NCBI GenBank assembly: GCA_900541795.1
Contig: UQLC01000003.1
Coordinates: 62,001 to 126,000 of the forward strand
DNA from: an uncultured Collinsella sp.
Lineage (GTDB): Bacteria > Actinomycetota > Coriobacteriia > Coriobacteriales > Coriobacteriaceae
Length of the DNA: 64,000 nt
Direction: 5' to 3'
Part shown: one piece after another, positions 51,886 to 59,723 of the stretch
Layout of the letters: each line of letters begins with the position of its first letter
Position numbering within the stretch: position 1 is the first letter of the stretch
Position numbers and translations under genes: made by a program
Notes under the pieces: model-generated
Database searches by the model: none
Told to the model about the DNA's origin: nothing
What the model saw: the letters and a program-made list of their open reading frames with translations, nothing else

Positions 51886-52971
51886 TTACAGCGCGAAGGC
51901 GTCGACGTCGCCCCAGTGGCGGCGCAGCGTGATGGCGGCGGCGGGTTCGGTATTGTCAAAGACGACCGACCATTGTGTATTGCTGGTGATGTCTTCCGGA
52001 TTGGGCTCTTGCGCTGCGGCGCGTAGGGCCTTCCAAGCGACTGTCTCGTCCTGGGCACCGACATGGGCGTCAAGGACATCGGCGATTGCGATGGCGCGCT
52101 CTTTACCATGGCCCAGCTCGCCATTCTTTTGGTTGGGCAGCACTTCGTCGCCATAGCAGGCGTAGAAGTTCGTAACCTGGCGTACAGGAGTCGCTTTGAA
52201 AGCACGGTCCGGATCGCGCGGATCCCACTCTACTACGCGCGCGTCACCGGCGGCGTCGTTGATAAAGAAGTGGTAATCGCGTCCTGCCATGGCGTGCATG
52301 TCGTAGGCGGAAAGCAGGTCGACAGCTTCTTGCGTGGTGGCGGCACGGTCGAGCACCAGACGGATGGCGAGCGAGGTATTGATGACGGGGCGTTGCGCGT
52401 CCTGGTCACAGGGCTTGGAATCCAGGGTGAGTACGGCAATGGACACGCCGCATTCGTTAACACCGTCGAGCTGGCCAAACGGGCCCATGAGTGCGGCGGC
52501 CCGTCCGGCGACGGAGTCAAGCGGAGTGTTATCGCCCAGGTTGTTAAGGGCGGCAAACCCGATGGAGGCATAGCCGCCGCGTGGGTGATTGCGCACCAGC
52601 AGCGCCGAGGTGTCGTCCTTAAAGTCGTAATTGCGACCGGTGCGCACGCGGCCTTCGGCATCTACGGCGACAAAAGCGCTGCAGGCAAACTGGGGCGCCT
52701 GGACATGTACCGGCACACCGGGCAGCACCTGCGCCACCACGGCATCGATGTAGGCCTGGTCGTCGCGCACGCCAGCGGCGATGATGCGATTAAGATCGTA
52801 GTCGTAGGCGATGTCGATTGCGTACAGGTCATAGCCATCCGCGTAGCCGGTCAAGCGTTTGAGCGACGCGGCGGACTTGATTTGCTTGTGATAAACGATA
52901 CCGGTGGCAGCGGCAAGGCTGACGGCGACTCCCGCGACACCGCAGGCGATGGCAATGTTACGTGGCTTCAT
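51886..52971 (-). CDS. Ntn-type linear amide C-N hydrolase, membrane-anchored
   Basis: 361 residues. An N-terminal membrane segment (about 7-25) is followed by a choloylglycine hydrolase/penicillin acylase-like domain. The nucleophile is probably C97 in QFACSAFVA, followed by GRVRTGRNYDF (Arg, Asn, Asp of the active site), GVNECGVSIAV, INTSLAIRLVLDRA and WDPRD. In bile-salt hydrolases the Cys is residue 2; here about 95 residues precede it, so either the chain is cut in front of C97 or it acts without a free N terminus. The bound amide is unknown. Confidence 0.78.
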   Translation of the reverse strand: MKPRNIAIACGVAGVAVSLAAATGIVYHKQIKSAASLKRLTGYADGYDLYAIDIAYDYDLNRIIAAGVRDDQAYIDAVVAQVLPGVPVHVQAPQFACSAFVAVDAEGRVRTGRNYDFKDDTSALLVRNHPRGGYASIGFAALNNLGDNTPLDSVAGRAAALMGPFGQLDGVNECGVSIAVLTLDSKPCDQDAQRPVINTSLAIRLVLDRAATTQEAVDLLSAYDMHAMAGRDYHFFINDAAGDARVVEWDPRDPDRAFKATPVRQVTNFYACYGDEVLPNQKNGELGHGKERAIAIADVLDAHVGAQDETVAWKALRAAAQEPNPEDITSNTQWSVVFDNTEPAAAITLRRHWGDVDAFAL

Positions 52972-53132
52972 GGCGGCTCCTCTCGTCCTGTTAGCGTAAT
53001 TGTCGCAAAAGGTGCACGGGCATGATGGCTCAACTTGGTGAGCGGTGCGGGATTAAACACGGAATGAAGAGTGCAGCGCTGGCGTGGCGGGGTATGCTGG
53101 AGGGGACCATCAACCCAGCGAAAGGGGAGAGC

Positions 53133-54518
53133 ATGACGGATCAGGAAACGCCCGAGCGCGCGCACGTGACGGCCGACGATATCGAGGCTGCCAACGACCT
53201 TATCGACTTTATCGAGGCATGCCCCAGCATGTTCCATACGGCAGCGACCATTATGGCCGAGCTCGACGAGGCGGGCTTTACCTACCTGCCCGAGAATGCG
53301 GCGTGGGACATCGAGCCGGGCGGGCGTTATTACACGCAGCGCAACACCTCGAGCGTTGTTGCCTTTAAGGTGGGCGAGGACCTGGCCGCGACGTGGGGCG
53401 AGGACGGCGTTGCCGGCGACTACCATTTTCAGCTGACGGCGTCGCACAGCGACTCGCCTACGTTTAAGGTTAAGGCCGTCCCCGAGCTCGACGGCGCAGG
53501 CGAGACGCTGCGTCTGAACACCGAGGCCTACGGCGGCATGATCGACTACACCTGGTTCGATCGTCCGCTGGCGCTCGCGGGCCGCGTACTGGTGCGCGAG
53601 GGCGACCGTATTGAGAGCCGCCTGCTTACCACCGAGCGCGAGGTTGCCATTATTCCGAGCCTTGCCATCCATATGAACCGTGGCGTTAACGAGAGCTTTG
53701 CTCCCAACCGAGCCGTTGACCTGTGCCCGCTCATCAGCGCCGGTGAACTCAAGCAGGGAGATTTTGACGCTCTGATTGCCGATGAGCTGGACGTTGAGCC
53801 CGAGCAAATTTTGGGCCGCGATCTGTTCCTGGTCAATCGTCAGGATGCGCGCATTTGGGGCTGGGCCGACGAGTTTATCTCGACGCCCAAGCTCGACGAC
53901 CTGGCCTGCGCCTATACCTCGCTGCAGGCATTTTTGGGTGCTGAGAACGCGCGCGATATCTCGGTCTTCTGCTGCTTTGATAACGAGGAGGTTGGCTCCG
54001 AGACCAAGCAGGGAGCCATGTCGACGTTCTTGGCCGATGCGCTGCGCCGCATTAACGGATCGCTGGGCTTCGATGACGAGTCGTACCATCGCGCACTTGC
54101 CGCCTCGATGCTCGTGAGCTGCGATAATGCGCATGCCGTGCATCCCAACCACGCCGAGAAGTGCGATGCCCGCAACCAGGTCGTGCTCAACGGCGGCATC
54201 GTTATCAAGGAAGCCGCCAACCAGCACTACTGCACCGATGCCTTTAGCCGCGCGGTGTTCCAGGCTATTTGCGATGACGCCGACGTGCCCACGCAGGCCT
54301 TCGCCAACAAGAGTGATATGGCCGGCGGCTCCACCCTGGGCAACCTGTCGAACATGCAGGCGAGCATGCACGCCGTAGACGTGGGCCTGCCGCAGCTGGC
54401 CATGCACTCGAGCTACGAGACCGGCGGCGTGCGCGACGTGATGTGTGCCATCCGCGCCCTCACGGCCTTCTACGAGCGCAACCTCAACATCAACGGCGCC
54501 GAAAGCGTGGAGCTATAA
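53133..54518 (+). CDS. apeB: M18-family aspartyl aminopeptidase
   Basis: 461 residues, usual M18 size. SPTFKVK following HSD (zinc-ligand His), FDNEEVGSETKQGA (catalytic Glu plus zinc ligand), HPNHAEKCDARNQVVLNGG, KSDMAGGSTLGN and MHSSYETGGVRD (last His). Cuts N-terminal Asp/Glu from peptides in the cytoplasm. Start ATG 53133 with AAAGGGGAGA before it; an earlier in-frame ATG has no such site. The stop codon lies inside the family B repeat. Confidence 0.93.
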   Translation: MTDQETPERAHVTADDIEAANDLIDFIEACPSMFHTAATIMAELDEAGFTYLPENAAWDIEPGGRYYTQRNTSSVVAFKVGEDLAATWGEDGVAGDYHFQLTASHSDSPTFKVKAVPELDGAGETLRLNTEAYGGMIDYTWFDRPLALAGRVLVREGDRIESRLLTTEREVAIIPSLAIHMNRGVNESFAPNRAVDLCPLISAGELKQGDFDALIADELDVEPEQILGRDLFLVNRQDARIWGWADEFISTPKLDDLACAYTSLQAFLGAENARDISVFCCFDNEEVGSETKQGAMSTFLADALRRINGSLGFDDESYHRALAASMLVSCDNAHAVHPNHAEKCDARNQVVLNGGIVIKEAANQHYCTDAFSRAVFQAICDDADVPTQAFANKSDMAGGSTLGNLSNMQASMHAVDVGLPQLAMHSSYETGGVRDVMCAIRALTAFYERNLNINGAESVEL

Positions 54519-54559
54519 AACCTACCAAAAAGGGACAGGTTCATTTTGGCAGGTTTTAT
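54515..54559. repeat. Family B palindromic repeat, copy 5
   Basis: AAAACCTACCAAAAAGGGAC then AGGTTCATTTTGGCAGGTTTTATCT. Starts within the stop codon region of the aminopeptidase gene. Confidence 0.8.
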
Positions 54560-54604
54560 CTGGACGAATGCAAAGGGTGAAACCGAACTAGATCGGTGAT
54601 ACGT

Positions 54605-54640
54605 AGCCGCCGAGGTGCAGTGTGCCTCGGCGGCTTTTTG
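54605..54640 (+). terminator. Rho-independent terminator
   Basis: 11-bp perfect stem AGCCGCCGAGG / CCTCGGCGGCT, 9-nt loop, then TTTTTG. Ends the aminopeptidase transcript. Confidence 0.92.
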
Positions 54641-54734
54641 TGTACAGAGTACGGCTAATGCTTATAAATGCTATACATGCTTTACGTATCTACCATAGAG
54701 TTTTATGATGATTATAAAGTATTAAGGAGAGGTC

Positions 54735-55115
54735 ATGACCATAACAGCCGCTCAGATCAACGTACGTCTCGATGCCGATCTTAAAAGGAGTGGGGATGCC
54801 GCTCTCTCCAGGGCCGGTATGACGCCGAGCCAGGCGGTGCGAGCGCTCTGGCGGCTTGCGGCGTCGCTGGCTGATCGGCCCGGCGCGCTCCAGGACATCC
54901 TTTCGCCCGGTCGTGCCCGGGCGGAACAGCGCGAGCGCGAAAAGGCCGCTAAACGTAAGCTCGAGCTCATGGATCAGGGGTCGAAGCTGTTCGCTGCCGC
55001 TTGCCGTGAGTCGGGAATCGATATGGTCAAGGCTCAGCCCTCGGGCGATGAAGAACTCAAACGGAACGCCTACGCGGATCGCTACGGCGAGGAGATGAGC
55101 TGGCTCTATGAGTGA
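54735..55115 (+). CDS. RelB/DinJ-like antitoxin
   Basis: 126 residues. N-terminal ribbon-helix-helix (about 5-50: INVRLDADLKRSGDAALSRA, GMTPSQAVRALW) as in RelB/DinJ antitoxins, then a charged helical tail (about 60-126) rich in Glu/Arg/Lys that probably binds the toxin. AAGGAGAGG before the ATG. Its end overlaps the start of the PIN-domain gene by 8 nt. Together they form a type II toxin-antitoxin pair; the AT-rich upstream sequence (ATGCTATACATGC and similar) is the likely operator. Confidence 0.85.
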   Translation: MTITAAQINVRLDADLKRSGDAALSRAGMTPSQAVRALWRLAASLADRPGALQDILSPGRARAEQREREKAAKRKLELMDQGSKLFAAACRESGIDMVKAQPSGDEELKRNAYADRYGEEMSWLYE

Positions 55116-55599
55116 GACTCCAAGGCGCATCTTGGTTGACACCAACGTGTGGCTCGATTACTTCATTCCCTCACGACGTGGTCGTTCGGTGGCGATTGAG
55201 TTTTTACGCGATGCATGCACGGCGCAGGTGGATTTGCTGTATGCGGCGACATCGTCCAAAGATCTGTTCTATTTGATTTCGAGCGAACATAAGGCGTGGT
55301 ATCGGCGCGAGCATGGCTCGCTATCCCAAGATGCCGCCGTGGCGGCGACATCACTTGCATGGGATTGCCTCGACGTGTTGTCGCAACTTGCCACGCCGGT
55401 ACCCTGCGACCTGAGTGACATATGGATGGCGAGCAAGCAGCGTAAGCTCCATAGCGATTACGAAGACGATTTAATCATTGCGGCAGCAATGCGCGCAAAG
55501 GCAGACCTTCTGGTCACCAACGATGCCAAACTCTGTTCACACGCACCCGTCGCAGCAATGAGTGTAGTAGACGCAAGAAACTACCTGACGTCCTTCTAG
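55108..55599 (+). CDS. PIN-domain (VapC-like) toxin
   Basis: 163 residues. PIN-fold acidic residues: ILVDTNVWLDYF (first Asp), the middle Glu/Asp region (SKDLFYLIS), DYEDDLIIAAAMRAKADLLVT (third and fourth acids) and NDAKL. PIN toxins are Mg-dependent ribonucleases that cut tRNA or rRNA. Overlaps the antitoxin gene by 8 nt and converges, with a 4-nt overlap of stops, on the dehydrogenase gene. Pairing of a RelB-type antitoxin with a PIN toxin is a mixed combination, since PIN toxins usually go with VapB-type partners. Confidence 0.87.
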   Translation: MSETPRRILVDTNVWLDYFIPSRRGRSVAIEFLRDACTAQVDLLYAATSSKDLFYLISSEHKAWYRREHGSLSQDAAVAATSLAWDCLDVLSQLATPVPCDLSDIWMASKQRKLHSDYEDDLIIAAAMRAKADLLVTNDAKLCSHAPVAAMSVVDARNYLTSF

Positions 55600-56531
55600 T
55601 GTTCGATCCAACAACGTAAAGTTTCGCCGGCTTGCAGGTGACGCAGATTCTCTGCGGCAATGTCGACCACATTATTGAGCGTGGCTGCCAGGTGGAACCA
55701 GCCGGAGACGTGCGGCGTGATGAGCATGTTGGGCGCATCCCACAGGGGGCTTGTCTTGGGCAGCGGCTCGGGGTCGGTGACGTCGACCGCGGCGCCGGCG
55801 AGATGTCCCGACTCCAAGGCGGCAACCAAGTCGTCGGCGACCACAAGATCGCCGCGGCCGCCGTTGGCAAAGAAGGCGCCCGGTTTCATCGCGGCGAAGA
55901 ACTCGGCGTTCGCCAGGCCGCGGGTCTCGGGTGTGCTGGGCATAAAGGATGCGACGATGTCAGCCTCGGCCAGGCGCTCGGATAGGGCGTCCATGCCGTC
56001 CATGTCCTCAAACACAATGGGGTAGACGAGCGGATGGCGCTTGATGCCGCGGACGTGCGCGCCCATGCCGCGGCAGAGCGTGGCGAAGTGGCCGCCGATA
56101 TCGCCCGCGCCCAGCACCAGCACATTGGCGCTTTTGAGCGAGGTGACCGGCCCCAAATCCTCCCAGCGATGCTCGCGCTGCAAGTCGTGATAGCCGGGCA
56201 GGCGCTTCATCATGGAAAGGACCATGGCAAACATGTGCTCGCTCACAGCCTGGCCGTAGGCGCCCACCGAGCAGGAAAGCTTAGCGTCGGCTGGCACGGT
56301 GCCGGCGGCCAAGTAATCGTCATAGCCCGCGGTCTGCAGTTGCAACAGCTGGAGATGCTCGCATGCTGTGAGCATGTCAGGGTCGATGTTGCCCAAGATC
56401 ACGTCGGCATCGGCGACCTGCTCGCGCGTGGCGGCGTCGGCGCTCGTGTAGATAAAGTCCTCGCCCGGAGCGCTCGACTCGAGGATCGCGCGATGGCGGT
56501 CGTTGACGGGCAGCAAAACCAGGATGTTCAC
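55596..56531 (-). CDS. D-2-hydroxyacid dehydrogenase
   Basis: 311 residues. NAD-binding VLGAGDIGGHFATLC (Rossmann GxGxxG), active-site Arg in GGRGDLV, Glu in TDPEPLP and His in PHVSGW. Catalytic triad complete. This family reduces 2-keto acids or oxidises D-hydroxyacids (D-lactate, glyoxylate, phosphoglycerate-like). The substrate is not visible. Single gene, 4-nt stop overlap with the PIN toxin gene. Confidence 0.9.
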   Translation of the reverse strand: MNILVLLPVNDRHRAILESSAPGEDFIYTSADAATREQVADADVILGNIDPDMLTACEHLQLLQLQTAGYDDYLAAGTVPADAKLSCSVGAYGQAVSEHMFAMVLSMMKRLPGYHDLQREHRWEDLGPVTSLKSANVLVLGAGDIGGHFATLCRGMGAHVRGIKRHPLVYPIVFEDMDGMDALSERLAEADIVASFMPSTPETRGLANAEFFAAMKPGAFFANGGRGDLVVADDLVAALESGHLAGAAVDVTDPEPLPKTSPLWDAPNMLITPHVSGWFHLAATLNNVVDIAAENLRHLQAGETLRCWIEH

Positions 56532-56550
56532 AAGCAGTCCTTTCCGCTCG

Positions 56551-56590
56551 ACCTACCAAAAAGGGACAGGTTTATTTTGGCAGGTTGTAT
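56551..56590. repeat. Family B palindromic repeat, copy 6
   Basis: ACCTACCAAAAAGGGACAGG then TTTATTTTGGCAGGTTGTATC. Located about 20 bp before the dehydrogenase start, so in its promoter or leader. Confidence 0.8.
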
Positions 56591-56601
56591 CAGGCAAAAC
56601 G

Positions 56602-56655
56602 CTATAAAAACGCCGGGCTACGCGATGGTTAACATATCCATCGCGTAGCCCGGCG
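56602..56655 (-). terminator. Terminator of the map gene
   Basis: 18-bp perfect stem CGCCGGGCTACGCGATGG / CCATCGCGTAGCCCGGCG; on the minus strand followed by TTTTTATAG. Confidence 0.92.
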
Positions 56656-56664
56656 CATCCACAG

Positions 56665-57552
56665 CTACCAGCTGAGCAGCTCGTAGCCGTCCTCGGTCAC
56701 CACGAGCTGTACCTCGCACTGGGCCGAATCGCTGCCGTCCTTGGTGCGCACGCACCAACCGTCACCCTTGCTAATCTTAATGTCGGGCGCTCCGGCGTTG
56801 ACCATGGGCTCGATGGTAAAGACCATGCCCGGAGCCATGATGGTGTCCACATCGGGCGCCTCGGTGGTAAAGCCCACAAACGGGTCCTCGTGGAACTCCT
56901 TGCCAATGCCGTGCCCGCCGTACTCGCGCACAACGCTAAAGCCAGCGTCCTCGACCGTCCTTTGCACGGCCTCGGCCATAACGGACAGCGGCAGCCACGG
57001 CTTGACGGCGGCCAGACCCGCCTCCACGCTGGCACGGGTGACCTCGACCAGGCGTTGACGCTCGGCCGAGACCTCGCCGATGCAGAACATGCGGCTTGAG
57101 TCGCTAAAGTAGCCGTCTAGGATCGTGGAGCAGTCGACGTTGATGATGTCGCCCTCGTGCAGCACGTCCGTATCGCAGGGGATACCGTGGCAGACCACAT
57201 CGTTGATCGAGGTGCACACACTCTTGGGATAGCCCTCGTAGTTGAGGTCGGCCGGCGTGCCACCGTGCTCGACGGTGTAGTCGTAGATCATCTGGTCGAT
57301 CTGGTTGGTGGTCATGCCCGCGGCGATATGCTCGCCCACATAATCGAGCGCGCCCACGTTGATGGCTGCCGAGCGCTTGATGCCCTCGATATCGGCGGGC
57401 GTCTTGTAGAGCGTGCGGGGCAGAACCTCCCAGCCCTCTTCCCACAAGCGCTCGAGGCGCTCATCGAAGGCGCTATGGCATTTCTTATATTTCTTGCCGC
57501 TGCCACACCAGCAGGCGTCGTTGCGGCCGGGCACGGGTCCTTTGTCATACAT
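56665..57552 (-). CDS. map: Methionine aminopeptidase with SEC-C motif
   Basis: 295 residues. N-terminal SEC-C zinc motif (CWCGSGKKYKKCH, residues 14-26), then a type I MetAP domain: metal ligands in VDCSTILDGYFSDSS (Asp, Asp), GGHGIGKEFHEDP (His), TIEPMVN (Glu) and QCEVQLVVTEDG (Glu); substrate His in CTSINDVVCHGIP. Removes the first Met from new proteins. Zinc motif may bind the ribosome. Strong terminator after it. Confidence 0.95.
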   Translation of the reverse strand: MYDKGPVPGRNDACWCGSGKKYKKCHSAFDERLERLWEEGWEVLPRTLYKTPADIEGIKRSAAINVGALDYVGEHIAAGMTTNQIDQMIYDYTVEHGGTPADLNYEGYPKSVCTSINDVVCHGIPCDTDVLHEGDIINVDCSTILDGYFSDSSRMFCIGEVSAERQRLVEVTRASVEAGLAAVKPWLPLSVMAEAVQRTVEDAGFSVVREYGGHGIGKEFHEDPFVGFTTEAPDVDTIMAPGMVFTIEPMVNAGAPDIKISKGDGWCVRTKDGSDSAQCEVQLVVTEDGYELLSW

Positions 57553-57604
57553 GGCTAACTTCCTTTCATCCGCAGCTAGTATAGCCCACCCACGCGTCCA
57601 TAAA

Positions 57605-57671
57605 AGTTGCGGTGATATAGTTCCGATTTAAGCGGTTTAACAGCATAAATAGGAACTATATCACCGCAACT
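57605..57671. repeat. Family C palindrome, copy 2
   Basis: AGTTGCGGTGATATAGTTCC opposite GGAACTATATCACCGCAACT: about 26-bp arms, near perfect, 15-nt loop. In the short space between map (upstream side) and the radical SAM gene (downstream side). Confidence 0.82.
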
Positions 57672-57712
57672 GATGGGGCGGGATGGCGGACACTGGCTGC
57701 TGCGTGGTTTTG

Positions 57713-58489
57713 CTAGTAGCTCACCTGGCAGGGGATGCCGAGGGCTTGGACGCGCGCGGCGATGGCGTCGAGCACCTCGGGCGCTGCTTTGGCAAGGCCG
57801 GCGACTGGTGTCTCGCGCGCCACCGTGTAGATGGTCGCCTCCTGCGGGCGAATGCGCTCGAGCGCCGCGAGCCAAGGACCAACGTGCTCCTCGCCGGTGT
57901 TATCGAGAGACTTGCCCCGGTACTCACCGCTCAAAAACATCGTCTGGATAATGACATGACCGTTAAAGCTCGCGAACGTTTCGATCTGGTGCTCTACATC
58001 GTAGGGGCCAACGGGTTGATCGAGCAGCTGGATAAATGCCGGGTCGACGGTATCGAGCTTGAGGATGTTGTCGTCGACCATCATGAGCGCGTCGTACACC
58101 TCGGGGCGATCGGCGCGCGTGCCGTTGGAGAGCACGGCGATCTTGGAGTTTGGGGCAAGCTCGTCGCGCAGCGCGATGGCGCCGGCGATGGCCTGCGGAA
58201 ACTCCGGTGCGGCAGTGGGCTCGCCGTTGCCTGCGAAGGTGATCACATCGGGGAGCTCGCCCTCAGCTGCCATCTCGCGCAGCTTTGCCTCGAGCGCGTC
58301 GAGTACCACGGCGGCTGTGTTGTACGGCTCATGGCAGGGGCGCTCGGCGTTGAGGCCGTTTTCGCAGTAAATGCAGTCGAACGTGCAGATTTTGCCGCTG
58401 GCCGGCATCATGTTGACGCCGAGCGAGAGACCAAGGCGACGGCTGCGAACGGGCCCAAAGATGGGGCTGGCATTCAAAAACGTAGACAT
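57713..58489 (-). CDS. Radical SAM protein (COG0731-like)
   Basis: 258 residues. FGPVRSRRLGLSLGVNMMP at the start, 4Fe-4S cysteines CTFDCIYC, ITFAGNGEPT (SAM-binding), NGTRADRPEVYDALMMVDDN and LKLDTVDPAF. This set matches COG0731 radical SAM proteins, sometimes encoded near or fused to partner oxidoreductases; reaction unknown. Start ATG 58489 (9 nt after GAGGAG) preferred over ATG 58495 (3 nt). The same frame stays open far upstream but is antisense to the hydrolase gene. Confidence 0.85.
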   Translation of the reverse strand: MSTFLNASPIFGPVRSRRLGLSLGVNMMPASGKICTFDCIYCENGLNAERPCHEPYNTAAVVLDALEAKLREMAAEGELPDVITFAGNGEPTAAPEFPQAIAGAIALRDELAPNSKIAVLSNGTRADRPEVYDALMMVDDNILKLDTVDPAFIQLLDQPVGPYDVEHQIETFASFNGHVIIQTMFLSGEYRGKSLDNTGEEHVGPWLAALERIRPQEATIYTVARETPVAGLAKAAPEVLDAIAARVQALGIPCQVSY

Positions 58490-58714
58490 AGGCATATGCT
58501 CCTCAAGACAATTGTGCCTAAGCATAGCATCGGCTCCAAAGCAAGGTGCGGGCCCTTGCTTTACAAGTTTCGTTTTTTCACGTCGCGCATTATGCCGTGT
58601 CATGAAAAGCCTCGGGTCGGGTAGAGTTAATCTGTTAACAAGGCGTATGGCAACGCGGGTCCATCCAACCGTACTGACGTGCAACTGGATGGGCGTTGAT
58701 GATGGGGGCACAAC

Positions 58715-59512
58715 ATGGATTTTACAGTCGAGAATGCGGGCACCACGATTGCCTGTCGCGAATATGCCGGCCCGGATGTGTTGCCTGATACTCCTGCCTT
58801 GGTGTGCGTGCACGGCGCTTGTGTCGACGGCACATTTTTCGACGGCATCGCTTGTGAGCTCAGCCGCAACTACCGCGTAATTGCCTACGACCGCCGCGGC
58901 TGTGGTGGCAGCAGCGAAGCGGCAGACGGCAGCTATGATCTTGCCGCCCAGGCCGCCGACCTGCAAGCTGTGATCGAACACGTTGGCGCTCCGACAAATG
59001 TGCTTGCGCACAGCGCCGGTACGTTGGTGGCGCTGGAGCTTCTTCGCACCGAACCCCAGCTCGTCGCTCGTGCGATTCTGCATGAGCCGGCTGTATCGGC
59101 CGAAGGTGTCGGCATGGGCGCAGCTCCGGTTTTGCTCGATATGATTGCGGCTGGAAAGGTTTCAAGGGCGCTCCGGCTTTTCTTGGGAGCTCTCGGCGAC
59201 TTGGACCCCGAGGCTCCTGGGACGACCGAAGCGGAAGCCAAGCATGCCCTGCGCAATGGTCGTTGCTTTATGGCCAATGAATACGGAACAAATATGACAT
59301 ATGCTCCCGACTGGGAGCGCGCCCGAGAATCAAAGGCGGTGTCGGCTGTGTTTTTGGGCGAGCTTTCGGTCGGTACACCCCGCGAGGCGGGCACGAGGAT
59401 GGCGGCTGAGCTTTTGGGCTGTCCACTCGTAATGGTTCCCGGCGCGCACAACGGCCTGCGCGATCGCCCGACAGCGGCTGCCCAGACTGTCCGTGGCATC
59501 CTGGGGCTCTAA
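58715..59512 (+). CDS. Alpha/beta hydrolase
   Basis: 265 residues. Oxyanion loop VCVHGAC, YDRRGCGGSS, nucleophile elbow LAHSAG (Ser of the GxSxG-like AHSAG), and catalytic His in GAHNGLRDRPT near the C terminus; the acid is probably the Asp/Glu around GELSVG. Esterase, lactonase or similar; the substrate is unknown. Starts GGGGGC... 12 nt downstream of a GGG-rich stretch. Divergent from the radical SAM gene. Confidence 0.88.
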   Translation: MDFTVENAGTTIACREYAGPDVLPDTPALVCVHGACVDGTFFDGIACELSRNYRVIAYDRRGCGGSSEAADGSYDLAAQAADLQAVIEHVGAPTNVLAHSAGTLVALELLRTEPQLVARAILHEPAVSAEGVGMGAAPVLLDMIAAGKVSRALRLFLGALGDLDPEAPGTTEAEAKHALRNGRCFMANEYGTNMTYAPDWERARESKAVSAVFLGELSVGTPREAGTRMAAELLGCPLVMVPGAHNGLRDRPTAAAQTVRGILGL

Positions 59513-59723
59513 CAGCTGCAAAAAACAAAACAGCCTTCACTCGCAAACGTTTCGGCCGTGTTAACAAATGTGCTCAAGACCTCACGTCTGCGGCTTCAAT
59601 CGCGCCGTCTGCCAACTCATAAAAATGTAACAGCATTCACGTGCTTACCTGCATCGGCAAGGTGTTACCCTTGTAGCATTTGGAACCCACCGCTACCATG
59701 CGAAACTATCGAAAGGGCCCCAT

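Noticed and set aside
58496..59083. Long N-terminal extension of the radical SAM protein
   Set aside because: Antisense to the alpha/beta hydrolase gene; no similarity; GAGGAG and ATG fit the normal family start.
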